Assembly: GCA_947307365.1 (NCBI GenBank)
Contig: CAMZIY010000010.1
Location: 1-35,069, forward strand
From: an uncultured Clostridia bacterium
Lineage (GTDB): Bacteria > Bacillota > Clostridia > Oscillospirales > Oscillospiraceae
DNA length: 35,069 bases
Reading direction: 5' to 3'
A model generated the notes under the pieces. That model was given only the letters and a program-made list of their open reading frames with translations, ran no database searches and was not told the origin of the DNA. The position numbers were made by a program, and so were the translations under genes. Position 1 is the first letter of the stretch; each line of letters opens with the position of its first letter. This document shows positions 7,891 to 16,375 of the stretch, one piece after another.

Positions 7891-9581
7891 GTATTGTAAT
7901 GGATGGTGACGCCGTCCAGCCCGGTATTTCCGCTCTTCACGGTGATCGCCGCCCAAGAGGTCTCCCCCGCGCCGTAGTAGATATCCGTCAGCCCCGGGCA
8001 GGAGTTAAAGGCGTAATCGCCGATGGTTGTCACGGTGGCTGGGATATTGAGATAAGTCACGCTCTGGCAGCCCCGCAGCAGATTTTTGGGGATCTGAGCT
8101 GCCTCAGGACTGAGGGTGAGGGTTTTCAAAGCCGGGCAGTTTCGGAAGCTGCCGTCTTCGGCATTGCTGGCCCCGATGGAGGTGAGGGATGCGGGAATAT
8201 TGATGCTCTTCAAGGCTGTGCAGCCCTTGAATACCGCAGTGCCCATGCTGCGGAGCCCCTCGGAGAGCGTCACCGTGGTCAGTGCCGCGCAGTCCGCAAA
8301 AGCTGCACCGTCGATCAGCGTAACGCAGCCTGGGACGGACAGCTTCGTCAGGCTCTTGCAGCCCTGGAAAGCGCCGCTGCCTATGGACGTCACGCCGTTG
8401 GGTATACTCAGCTCCGCCAGGGCCGTGCAGCCCGCAAAGGCGCTTGAGGGAATGGTGGTCACCGTGGAGGAGATCCGCACCGTTTTCAGGCTCGTGCAGC
8501 CCGCAAAAGCATAGCTCCCGATCTTCTCGATGGTATCCGGGATCGTAAGGCTTGTGACGCCCGGGCAGCCACGAAGCAGGCTGTAGGGGATCGCGGTGAG
8601 TTCCGGGCTGAAGGAAACGGACTTCAGCGCAGTGCAGCCGTTGAAGATCCCGTCTCCATTGTTGCTGGCGCTGACGTTTTTCAGCGTGGAGGGAATATAA
8701 ATGCCGGTGAGACCGGTGCAATCCCTGAAAGCTTGGGCGCCAAGGGTGACGAGACCTTCCGACAGCCGAACTGAGGTGAGGCCGGTGCAGCCCTTGAAGG
8801 CTGTGTAGCCGATGCTCTCCACGCTGCCCGGGACGGACAGCGTCGTCAGGCTCGTGCAGTCCTGGAAAGCGCCGCTGCCCACAGAAGTAACGCTGTTGGG
8901 GAGGTTCAGCTCCGCCAGGGCCGTGCAGCCCGCAAAGGCGCTGCTGCCGACGGTCTCCACCGAAGAGGGGATGCGTACAGACGCGAGTCCCGTGCAGTTC
9001 GCAAAGGCATAGTCGCCGATGGTCGTCACCGTATTGGGGATGTCGATGCTCGTCAGGCCCGTGCAGCCCCGGAGGAGGCTGTATGGCAGTTCCGTGATAC
9101 CCGGGGCGAAGGTGACGGCATCCAGCGACGAGCAGCCGGAAAACGGTGCGTCGCCGGCATTGGCAGCGTGGAGCGTGGTCAGGGTGGAGGGGATGTAGAT
9201 ATGGGTCAAGGCGCAGTTGCCGAAGGCACGGTTATGCAGCTCGCATAGGCCCTCCGTCAGGTCCGCCGTCACCAGCGCGGTACAGCCGTAAAAGGCCTCA
9301 TAGCCGATGGTCGTCACGCTGGAGGGAATCACAATGCTGACCAGGAAATCGCTGTTCCGAAACGCATTGCTGCCGATCCTTGTCACGGCCACTCCGCCGA
9401 TGGACGAGGGGATCTTGATATCGGGGGCAAGGCCCCGATAGCCGGTGATGGACAGGGTCCCGTCGTCCAGGGTCTGGGTTTCCCACAGCGAGTCCGCCGC
9501 CTGCACTGCTCCCGGCAGCAAGGCCAGCAGAAACGCCATTGTCAAGATCAAAGAGAAGAGCTTTTTTGCCGTTTTTTTCAT
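6774..9581 (-). CDS. Secreted leucine-rich-repeat protein (BspA/LRR_5 type) with four Ig-like C-terminal repeats
   Basis: The start at 9579-9581 gives a clean signal peptide (MKKTAKKLF, hydrophobic core, AVQAA cleavage region) and has an AAGGGGGA ribosome site; the frame runs further upstream but over the promoter. The mature protein has about twenty 23-residue LRR_5 repeats (core IPxxVTTIGxxAFxGCTxL) up to about residue 560. Four copies of a module of about 93 residues (core WTAAASGGSG, LQYYF, SYTPTE, YKVRVYVKD) then run to the C-terminus. There is no LPxTG, membrane anchor or SLH domain, so it is probably released or held non-covalently. BspA-type proteins bind host or matrix proteins, or other cells; the ligand here is unknown. 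Two LRR blocks of 498 bp are direct repeats. Confidence 0.9.
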   Translation of the reverse strand: MKKTAKKLFSLILTMAFLLALLPGAVQAADSLWETQTLDDGTLSITGYRGLAPDIKIPSSIGGVAVTRIGSNAFRNSDFLVSIVIPSSVTTIGYEAFYGCTALVTADLTEGLCELHNRAFGNCALTHIYIPSTLTTLHAANAGDAPFSGCSSLDAVTFAPGITELPYSLLRGCTGLTSIDIPNTVTTIGDYAFANCTGLASVRIPSSVETVGSSAFAGCTALAELNLPNSVTSVGSGAFQDCTSLTTLSVPGSVESIGYTAFKGCTGLTSVRLSEGLVTLGAQAFRDCTGLTGIYIPSTLKNVSASNNGDGIFNGCTALKSVSFSPELTAIPYSLLRGCPGVTSLTIPDTIEKIGSYAFAGCTSLKTVRISSTVTTIPSSAFAGCTALAELSIPNGVTSIGSGAFQGCKSLTKLSVPGCVTLIDGAAFADCAALTTVTLSEGLRSMGTAVFKGCTALKSINIPASLTSIGASNAEDGSFRNCPALKTLTLSPEAAQIPKNLLRGCQSVTYLNIPATVTTIGDYAFNSCPGLTDIYYGAGETSWAAITVKSGNTGLDGVTIHYNTLFPPTVTANKTSAAVGSAITWTAAASGGSGTLQYYFILYKDGAKLKTRSYSTKNTYSYTPTEPGTYRVRVYVKDAADTKVNKLSSGVTVTAAAPLTLSSIKADKTSASAGEKITWTAAASGGSGSLQYYFILYKDGTKLKTRAYSTTQIFSYTPTEAGTYKVRVYVKDANDTKLNKLSTAVTVTPAGPSISSVKAGVTSAYAGEKITWTAATSGGSGTLQYYFNLYKDGVRIKTRAYSTANTFSYTPTEAGTYKVRVYVKDAAENKVNKLSAAVAVTLGPPAVISVKAGKTTAAVGEKITWTAAAVGSEQPLQYYFIVYKDGVRVKTRAYSTANTFSYTPTESGTYKVRVYVKDAAETKVNKLSGSVTVTG
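8211..9206 (-). repeat. Two 498-bp higher-order repeats within the LRR region
   Basis: Unit A (9206-8709) and unit B (8708-8211) each encode 166 residues: one 28-residue LRR with an insert (IYIPSTL..., GD.-F), a short LRR with YSLLRGC, and five standard 23-residue LRRs in the same order. A third, incomplete unit begins at 8210 (INIPASL, NLLRGC). Confidence 0.85.
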
Positions 9582-9623
9582 CGTTTGTCGATCCCCCTTG
9601 CAATTGAGTATCTTCTTGTGATA

Positions 9624-9652
9624 ATTGTATTCCCCCATTTCACATCTGTCAA
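9624..9652 (-). promoter_or_regulatory. Strong promoter of the LRR protein gene
   Basis: On the minus strand a perfect TTGACA (9647-9652) is followed after 17 bp by TACAAT (9624-9629). The leader is about 35 nt. This agrees with the start at 9581. Confidence 0.85.
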
Positions 9653-9684
9653 TCACCGGGGACGCAAGGAAAGGTACGCAACAT

Positions 9685-9720
9685 AAAAATCGGGGGCGGA
9701 CCGCATCGCGGCCCGCCCCC
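9685..9720 (-). terminator. Terminator of the hsp20 gene
   Basis: GC-rich hairpin (9692-9699 with 9713-9720, continued by 9701-9704 with 9708-9711 around one mismatch). On the minus strand it is followed by GATTTTT. It separates hsp20 from the LRR gene's promoter. Confidence 0.8.
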
Positions 9721-9735
9721 GGGAGTTTATTCGGT

Positions 9736-10182
9736 TCAGCCTTCGATCTGGATCGTCTTCCGCTCGGGCAGCTTCTTCTGCTCCACCTTGGGGAAGTCCA
9801 GGGTGAGGACGCCGTTTTCGAATTTGGCCTTGATATCCTCTTCCTCCAGATTCTCGCCCACGTAGTAGCTCCGGCTCATACTGCCGGAGAACCGCTCCTG
9901 ATGCACCAGACGGCCTTTCTTATCCTTTTCTTCCTCTTCGACGCCCTTGGCGGCGCTGACGGTAAGGTAGCCGTTACTGAGCTGCAGCTGGATCTGGTCC
10001 TTCTTGAAGCCCGGCAGATCCACGGACAGCTCATAGCCATCCTCATGCTCCTTCAGGTCGGTCTTCATGACCCGGGCCGCATTCTTGCCGTACAGCTTCT
10101 TCTCCAAATCGGTCCCAAAGCCTCTGAACGGGAAATCCATCCAGTCATCAAACAAACTCTCTCCAAAAATACTCGGCAACAT
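9736..10182 (-). CDS. Small heat-shock protein, Hsp20/alpha-crystallin family
   Basis: 148 residues, typical length. An N-terminal arm (1-40, with FDDWMDFPF) precedes an alpha-crystallin domain (about 40-138) containing VDLPGFKKDQI, LTVSA and the signature NGVLTLDFPK. The tail carries the I-x-I motif (IQI), which docks into neighbouring subunits in sHSP oligomers. These are ATP-independent holdases that keep unfolding cytoplasmic proteins soluble. The start has GAGGAGGA 7 nt upstream. The gene stands alone between its own CIRCE-controlled promoter and a terminator. Confidence 0.95.
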   Translation of the reverse strand: MLPSIFGESLFDDWMDFPFRGFGTDLEKKLYGKNAARVMKTDLKEHEDGYELSVDLPGFKKDQIQLQLSNGYLTVSAAKGVEEEEKDKKGRLVHQERFSGSMSRSYYVGENLEEEDIKAKFENGVLTLDFPKVEQKKLPERKTIQIEG

Positions 10183-10260
10183 AAGTCATTCCTCCTCACT
10201 TATTTTGTTACCTGAGCAAGGGGAAGGAGGTCATTCATTCGATCTCTGTTCCTTTGTTCG
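10183..10260 (-). promoter_or_regulatory. Leader of hsp20 mRNA with possible ribosome-site-masking hairpin
   Basis: In the leader of about 78 nt, ACCUCCUU (complement of 10224-10231) can pair with the ribosome site GAGGAGG (complement of 10191-10197): six Watson-Crick pairs and one G-U, with a loop of 26 nt. Hsp20 genes are a common site of RNA thermometers, but the long loop makes this tentative. Confidence 0.3.
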
Positions 10261-10266
10261 GCTCCT

Positions 10267-10294
10267 ATTATAGCACCGGTTTTAGCACTGTCAA
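10267..10294 (-). promoter_or_regulatory. Promoter of hsp20
   Basis: Perfect consensus boxes on the minus strand: TTGACA (10289-10294) and TATAAT (10267-10272), 16 bp apart. The -35 box and the upstream half of the spacer lie inside the CIRCE element, so a bound repressor would block RNA polymerase. Confidence 0.9.
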
Positions 10295-10308
10295 GAGGTG
10301 AGTGCTAA
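10282..10308. promoter_or_regulatory. CIRCE element (HrcA operator)
   Basis: TTAGCACTG, 9 bp, GAGTGCTAA. The established CIRCE consensus is TTAGCACTC-N9-GAGTGCTAA, so 17 of 18 conserved positions match. The one mismatch (G at 10290) forms part of the hsp20 -35 box on the other strand. It implies repression by HrcA and induction by heat or other protein-folding stress. Confidence 0.93.
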
Positions 10309-10365
10309 TTTCTCTGTAAACAGTTTGTGAACGAATTTCATATACTTTGTGAACGGGAGAAAACA

Positions 10366-11214
10366 TCAGCCGGAAATCCAGGCTTTTACCGCCTCCAGCC
10401 TCTTCAGGGCCTCCTCCCGGCCTATGCGGTATACCCGCTCCAGCTCTTTCGGGTTCTTTTCCGTCCGGCCGATCCCCGGATCCTCCGGAGGCCGGATCGC
10501 CAGCAGCTCCCCGGCTTCCTCCCGCCGGTCGATCTCCTCCATGATGGCGTTATACCGCCAGGGACGGAGCTCCAGGGCCTCCGCCACCTTGGGATACTCC
10601 CCCAGGGCCAGGCGCATGGGCAGGAGGAAGGGGACGGACTTCTTCCGGTATCCCTTCGCCCGGGTGAGGATCAGCACGTTCCGGTCATACCCCCGCTTTT
10701 CCATGAAGTGCAGGGGCAGAGGCTCCACGATCCCCCCGTCCAGCAGGAGTTTGTCCCCCGCCTTCACCGGACGGGAGACCAGGGGCATGGAGGCGGAGCC
10801 CCGGATCCAGGCGATATCCTCCTCATACCCGTCGGTGCACAGATGATACAGGAGCTTCCCGGTGCGCACGTCCGCAGCCCCCACCCAGAATTCCATGGGG
10901 TTCTTTTCAAAGGCTTCGTGGTCGAAGGGATCCAGCACCTCGGGCAGCTCCCGGTAGCAGAAGTCCGCCCCATACAGGTCCCCGGTGCGCAGGAGGGACC
11001 GGAGACCGCAGTACCGGGGATCCCGGCTGTATTTCAGATTGTAGCGCAGGGCCCGGCCCGGCTGACGGGATTTATAGTTGATGCCGAAGGTGGCCCCGGC
11101 GGAGATGCCCGCCGCGCCGTCGAACTCCACGCCCTGCTCCAGGAACACGTCGATGACGCCGCAGGTGAACAGGCCCCGCATGGCGCCGCCCTCCATGATG
11201 AGTGCCGTTTTCAC
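10366..11214 (-). CDS. Patatin-like phospholipase
   Basis: 282 residues starting at a GTG (11212-11214), with AAAGGGG upstream; no in-frame ATG fits the promoter. It has the patatin set: oxyanion-hole loop EGGAMRG (8-14), nucleophile S38 in GISAG, and the dyad Asp D159 in DGG. No signal peptide is visible, so it is likely cytoplasmic or membrane-peripheral. It resembles the bacterial YjjU-like branch with a charged C-terminal tail (about 235-282). The family hydrolyses acyl esters of phospholipids or neutral lipids; the substrate here is unknown. It is divergent from the esterase gene with an overlapping promoter. Confidence 0.92.
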   Translation of the reverse strand: MKTALIMEGGAMRGLFTCGVIDVFLEQGVEFDGAAGISAGATFGINYKSRQPGRALRYNLKYSRDPRYCGLRSLLRTGDLYGADFCYRELPEVLDPFDHEAFEKNPMEFWVGAADVRTGKLLYHLCTDGYEEDIAWIRGSASMPLVSRPVKAGDKLLLDGGIVEPLPLHFMEKRGYDRNVLILTRAKGYRKKSVPFLLPMRLALGEYPKVAEALELRPWRYNAIMEEIDRREEAGELLAIRPPEDPGIGRTEKNPKELERVYRIGREEALKRLEAVKAWISG

Positions 11215-11235
11215 GATACCGCCCCTTTCCCGCGT

Positions 11236-11264
11236 ATTATACCCGCCTCCCCGCGGATTGACAA
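11236..11264 (-). promoter_or_regulatory. Promoter of the patatin-like gene
   Basis: On the minus strand TTGTCA (11259-11264), 17 bp, TATAAT (11236-11241). Its -35 box is the reverse complement of bases also used as the -35 box of the divergent esterase promoter. Confidence 0.85.
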
Positions 11265-11285
11265 GCGCCGGGGATATGGTACAAT
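11258..11285 (+). promoter_or_regulatory. Promoter of the esterase-M48 operon
   Basis: TTGACA (11258-11263), 16 bp, TACAAT (11280-11285). It shares five bases of its -35 box with the opposing patatin promoter, so both cannot be occupied at once. Confidence 0.85.
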
Positions 11286-11320
11286 TTCATCAGAAACGAT
11301 CATAACAGGAGGATACTCAC

Positions 11321-12373
11321 ATGGCCAAAAAGATCGCCTATTCCTACGTGCCGGACCGGGGCTGGACCGGCAAGGGCTTCTCCATCCCCCACGCGGCGGT
11401 GCCCCGGGAGGAAGTGCGCCTCACCCTGGCTCCCCGGGGCCGGGAACCCTACGAGGTGCCCATCGCCAAGGTGGAAAAGCGGGGCGAGCTGCTGAAGATC
11501 ACCCCGGCGGAATTCGACTACCGTTCCAATTGGACCCTGCGCATCGGCAAGGACGCCTACACCCGGAAGGAGATGGACGAGGAGCTCTGCGAGGGGCTGG
11601 AGCAGTTCGCCCCCGGGAAGAAGGGCGACGTGCTGTACCGCCTGTACTCCCCCAAGGCCTCGACTCCCAGGCCCATGATCCTCTTCCTCCACGGCGGCGG
11701 CAACGGGGGCACGGACAACATCACCCAGATCGCGGCGGATCTGAGCTGCAACCATTTTGTGAAGAAGTATCCGGATTTCTACGTTCTGGCCCCCCAGGCC
11801 CAGGAACCGGACTTCTCCATGATGGTGGGCCGCATCGGAAAGATCGACTTCGCTCACAGCGACCAGGACGGGGACTTCGGCTGGTCCCGCCGGTACCTGG
11901 GAGAGGTGTGCGACCTGATCCGGGGCATGATCAAAGACGGCAAAGTGGATCCCCGCCGGGTATACGTCACGGGGATGTCCATGGGCGGCGCCGGGACCCT
12001 CCGGGCCATGAGCGTGGGAGCCGGGCTCTTCGCCGCGGCGGTGCCCGTATGCCCCACCATGACCCCGGAGACCTTCGCCATCCTGAAGGGCCTGGTGCAC
12101 GCCAAGCTCTGGATCGCCACCAGCTACGTGGACCACACCATTTATCGGCACAAGTACATCGTGGACGGGATCCTGGCCCTGCGGGACGCGGGAAACCGGG
12201 ACGCCCATCTCACCCTGTACAGCCCGGAGGAGCTGCAGAAATACGGCATCGCCACGGATCCGGACCTCTCCTACCCGGAGCTGTTCTCCCAGAACCATAT
12301 GTCCTGGGTGCCCACCTACCACGATGAGTACGGCATCATGAGCTGGCTCACGGAGCAGGTGCTGGAGGCCTGA
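11321..12373 (+). CDS. Esterase of the alpha/beta hydrolase fold (PHB depolymerase/feruloyl-esterase-like)
   Basis: 350 residues; AGGAGG lies 8 nt before the ATG. An N-terminal beta-rich region (1-105) precedes the catalytic domain, which has LFLHGGGNGG (oxyanion hole, 121-130), S220 in GMSMGG, D271 in SYVDH and H326 in QNHMSW. The triad is complete. The layout resembles the prolyl-oligopeptidase-like esterases that remove acyl or aryl groups from carbohydrates, but the substrate cannot be read from sequence. No signal peptide is visible. It is followed 5 nt later by the M48 protease gene. Confidence 0.85.
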   Translation: MAKKIAYSYVPDRGWTGKGFSIPHAAVPREEVRLTLAPRGREPYEVPIAKVEKRGELLKITPAEFDYRSNWTLRIGKDAYTRKEMDEELCEGLEQFAPGKKGDVLYRLYSPKASTPRPMILFLHGGGNGGTDNITQIAADLSCNHFVKKYPDFYVLAPQAQEPDFSMMVGRIGKIDFAHSDQDGDFGWSRRYLGEVCDLIRGMIKDGKVDPRRVYVTGMSMGGAGTLRAMSVGAGLFAAAVPVCPTMTPETFAILKGLVHAKLWIATSYVDHTIYRHKYIVDGILALRDAGNRDAHLTLYSPEELQKYGIATDPDLSYPELFSQNHMSWVPTYHDEYGIMSWLTEQVLEA

Positions 12374-12378
12374 GCGCC

Positions 12379-13593
12379 ATGGCTTACAAGACTGCCGCCC
12401 TGGTCATCCTGGCCGCGGTGTACCTGTACCGGCTCTGCCTGCACTGGTTGAATTGGCGCAGCGCGGACCGGCCCATCCCGGAGAACGTAAAGGACGTGTA
12501 CGACCCGGAGACCTACGCCAAATGGCGTGCCTACCATGGGGAGACCAGCCGTCTGGGCCTCGTCTCCGTCACCCTGGGTTTTCTGCCGACCTTCCTTCTC
12601 ATCCTGTTCGACGCCTATCCCGCCTTCGCCCGCCTCTTCCCGGAGGATATTTACACCCAGGCCGCGGCGGTGCTCATCCTCTACGCCCTGTCCGGGCTGG
12701 TGAGCATCCCGGCGGAGTACTTCGGCACCATGGTGATCGAGGAAAAATACGGCTTCAACCGCTCCACGAAGAAGACCTTCTGGCTGGACCAGCTGAAGAG
12801 TTTCCTCATCGGCCTCATCGTCTCCTTCGCCGTCGCCTATCTCCTTCTGGCTCTCCACCTGGCCCTGGGGGACTGGCTGATCCTGGTCTTCGCCCTGATC
12901 CTCATGGCGATGATCCTGGGGATCTCCTTCCTGTACCCCTTCCTGAGCCGCATTTTCAACAAGTTCACCCCTCTGGAGGAGGGGGAGCTGCGGGAGAAGC
13001 TCACGGGGCTGCTGGAGAAACACGGGTATAAGGTCCGGGCTATCCAGGTCATGGACGCCTCCCGCCGCAGCACCAAGTCCAACGCCTACTTCACCGGCTT
13101 CGGCCGGATGAAGACCATCGTGCTGTACGACACCCTGGTGCAGGCCATGACCCCGGAGGAGATCTGCGCCGTGTTCGCCCATGAACTGGGCCACGGCCTG
13201 CATAAGGACACCTTGAAAAATCAGGCGCTGAGCTTCCTGCAGATCGCCGTCCTGGCGGTGTTGGCCTGGCTCACCCTGCGTACGGAGTCCCTTTTTGCCT
13301 CATTCGGCTTTTCCGCGGTGAACTACGGCTTTGCCCTCCTCCTCATCATGGAGGTGGAGTTCGCCCTGATCTCCCCCCTGTTCAGCCTGCTGGTGAACGC
13401 CTTTTCCCGCCGGGCGGAGCACCGGGCAGACGCCCAGGCGGTGGGGGATGGATACGGAGAAGCCCTGGTCTCCGCCCTCAAGACCCTGGGAAGGGAGAAT
13501 TTCTCCAACCTCTCCCCGGATCCCCTGCTGGTGAAGCTGGAATATTCCCACCCGCCCCTGAGCGACCGAATCGAAGCCATACGGGGAGAATGA
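12379..13593 (+). CDS. M48 family zinc metalloprotease, CAAX protease 1/Ste24-like
   Basis: 404 residues. Membrane segments lie near 5-20, 62-80, 95-112, 140-165, 167-190, 283-300 and 318-340. The zinc motif is HELGH (H268, E269, H272), and the third ligand is probably E347 in SRRAEHRAD. This matches the Ste24/M48A layout, in which a membrane-embedded chamber carries the catalytic zinc. In bacteria these enzymes have roles in membrane-protein quality control; prenyl processing should not be assumed. The ribosome site GGAGG lies inside the end of the esterase gene, so translation is probably coupled. Confidence 0.93.
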   Translation: MAYKTAALVILAAVYLYRLCLHWLNWRSADRPIPENVKDVYDPETYAKWRAYHGETSRLGLVSVTLGFLPTFLLILFDAYPAFARLFPEDIYTQAAAVLILYALSGLVSIPAEYFGTMVIEEKYGFNRSTKKTFWLDQLKSFLIGLIVSFAVAYLLLALHLALGDWLILVFALILMAMILGISFLYPFLSRIFNKFTPLEEGELREKLTGLLEKHGYKVRAIQVMDASRRSTKSNAYFTGFGRMKTIVLYDTLVQAMTPEEICAVFAHELGHGLHKDTLKNQALSFLQIAVLAVLAWLTLRTESLFASFGFSAVNYGFALLLIMEVEFALISPLFSLLVNAFSRRAEHRADAQAVGDGYGEALVSALKTLGRENFSNLSPDPLLVKLEYSHPPLSDRIEAIRGE

Positions 13594-13671
13594 ATCGCCC
13601 GCTGCGCGGGTGTGGATTGAGCTGCGGTCATGAATTGCGCCTTCCGGCACGTGAATTGCCCTGCGGGCATA
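13592..13671. repeat. Cluster of four short GAATTG-type hairpin repeats
   Basis: Units begin at 13592, 13615, 13632 and 13653 with GAATCG, GATTGA, GAATTGC and GAATTGC. Three contain a small hairpin with a different but self-complementary stem: CCCGC-tgc-GCGGG, GCC-ttcc-GGC and GCCC-tgc-GGGC. The second unit is degenerate. The first unit overlaps the last two bases of the M48 stop codon. Confidence 0.6.
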
Positions 13672-13673
13672 AC

Positions 13674-13718
13674 AAAGCCGGGTCTGCCTTTTTTCGGCAG
13701 GCCCGGCTTTCCGGTTTT
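13674..13718. terminator. Terminator shared by the convergent M48 and deoB genes
   Basis: Long imperfect stem (13674-13688 with 13696-13710, one wobble-like mismatch) and a T-rich loop. It is followed by CCGGTTTT on the plus strand, and on the minus strand the stem itself ends in CTTTGTT. Confidence 0.8.
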
Positions 13719-13719
13719 G

Positions 13720-14889
<1,170 letters not shown>

Positions 14890-14911
14890 CGTTCACGTCA
14901 CCTCAATCCTT

Positions 14912-15652
14912 CTATTTGCGGAAACGGGGCGTCCTGGCCTCAAAGGTGACCAGCAGCTCCCGCAGGATCTCCGGCAGGGGGACATCCGTATGCAGAGGCC
15001 GGAGGAAGCGGTATTTCTGCCGCGCCGCCTCTTTCCTCTTCCGGATGCTCTCCTTTACCGCATCAAAACGCACCACCACGTCATTTTCCGCGGCGAAGCG
15101 CCGGAGCTTCGCCGTCAGGTTGGCGGAATTCACCACATCCAGGATGAAAAAGCCGAAGAAAAGGCCGATGAAGAAGGAGAAGGCCAGGTTTTGAGAGAGC
15201 CAGTCCAATGCATGAAGGATCCGGGGATGGATCAGGAAATAGTACAGAGCGCCCAGGAGCGCCCAGGCCAGGGAGAATTTGGGGCAGATGATCCCCTGGA
15301 TATTCCCCCACTGATCCGTATAGTCCCACAGGCGCACCTTCGCCACCCGCAGGGCCAGGAGGCCCGCGACGTATTCGATCCCCGTCATGGCCAGGGCCAT
15401 GACGGCAAAGAGGGCGATCCGCTTCCACACCGGGTCCCGGATCAGGTCTGCGCTCTCCAGGAAAGTAAGCAGATACAGGATGCACAGGCCGCTGCCATAC
15501 AGGGGAAGCCAGGGTCCGGTGCAGAAACCGGGGTTGATCCATCGGCGCTCCGGGTTCGCCCGGGAGAAAAAGCGGCGGAAGAAAACCTCCAGCACCCATC
15601 CCGCCACGGAACCCAGGAAAAACAGATATGCGAAGATGAGGAAAAGGGGCAT
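14912..15652 (-). CDS. Integral membrane protein, putative ABC transporter permease CmpB family
   Basis: 246 residues. About five membrane segments (near 3-22, 50-65, 78-100, 125-142 and 150-172) are followed by a basic cytoplasmic tail of about 65 residues. The N-terminal GSVAGWVLEVFFRR and the region LWDYTDQWGNIQGIICP are typical of the clostridial family often named putative ABC transporter permease; no transporter function has been shown that I know of, and no ATPase partner lies here. GGAGGTGAGG precedes the ATG and overlaps the spacer after the cvpA-type gene (9 nt gap). Confidence 0.75.
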   Translation of the reverse strand: MPLFLIFAYLFFLGSVAGWVLEVFFRRFFSRANPERRWINPGFCTGPWLPLYGSGLCILYLLTFLESADLIRDPVWKRIALFAVMALAMTGIEYVAGLLALRVAKVRLWDYTDQWGNIQGIICPKFSLAWALLGALYYFLIHPRILHALDWLSQNLAFSFFIGLFFGFFILDVVNSANLTAKLRRFAAENDVVVRFDAVKESIRKRKEAARQKYRFLRPLHTDVPLPEILRELLVTFEARTPRFRK

Positions 15653-15661
15653 AGCCGGTCC

Positions 15662-16375
15662 TCACCTCCGGAAAACGCCGGGCAGGAGCCGGAAATACTG
15701 CTTCATGAGGATGGATCCCTCCACGGAATCCGGGGCGAAGAGCCGCCCGGACCGCTCCGAAAGCACCGGCAGGAGCTTGTAGCACAGGAACAGGAGCAGT
15801 CCCGCCAGCAGGATCCCCAGGACGGCGCCCAGGATGCCTCCCAGGGCCCGGTTCGTCTCGTTCACCAGCGGGATATGGTCGATCAGCGGGGCGATCACCC
15901 CGTTGAACAGGAGGCGCAGAAGGAGGGAGGCCAGGATCAGTCCCAGAAGGAACAGGATCCATCCCGCCAGCCGCCGGGCGATGAGCTGGGCGGCGCTGGC
16001 CACCGCGGAGGCGCCGCTTTCCCGCATCTGCAGGACCTGCTCCGGAATGTTCAGCTTCAGAAAGGCGGGAAGCTCCGCGTTGTCCAGGATCCGCTGCAGG
16101 TTCTCCAGCAGGTCCGAGAGGCCCAGATTGTCCTTGGCCCGTTCCAATACACGGCCGATGGCCGGGGCGATCCACAGCTCCGCCACCGTATCCGCCAGCA
16201 GATTCTTCAGGATGATGCCGGCCCAGATGCCGCCTATCAGGGAGATCAGCCCGCCCAGCATCCGCACCAGTCCGCTGCGGGCGCCGGATACGAGCTTCCA
16301 GACGATGATGGCCAGCAGGACCACGTCCGCCAGGATCCCCGCGTTCAGGCTCATGGATGCGACCATTGGATTCAT
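15662..16375 (-). CDS. CvpA-family membrane protein
   Basis: 237 residues from the ATG at 16373-16375, chosen because AGGAGGAG lies just upstream; the longer open frame upstream is basic, low-complexity and GC-driven. Membrane segments lie near 14-34, 38-58, 138-165 and 185-205. Between the second and third is an amphipathic region of about 75 residues. This matches the colicin V production protein family, whose members are inner-membrane proteins linked to envelope stress; the molecular role is unsettled. It follows a 169-nt gap in the operon and could have its own internal start signal, though no promoter is visible. Confidence 0.75.
   Translation of the reverse strand: MNPMVASMSLNAGILADVVLLAIIVWKLVSGARSGLVRMLGGLISLIGGIWAGIILKNLLADTVAELWIAPAIGRVLERAKDNLGLSDLLENLQRILDNAELPAFLKLNIPEQVLQMRESGASAVASAAQLIARRLAGWILFLLGLILASLLLRLLFNGVIAPLIDHIPLVNETNRALGGILGAVLGILLAGLLLFLCYKLLPVLSERSGRLFAPDSVEGSILMKQYFRLLPGVFRR

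Noticed and set aside
10327-12327. Plus-strand open frame spanning the patatin gene, its promoter and the esterase
   Set aside because: It crosses two promoters and is out of frame with both recognisable genes.
13592-13671. Short repeats considered as a CRISPR array
   Set aside because: Units are under 25 bp, irregularly spaced, diverged and hairpin-forming, with no spacers or cas genes.
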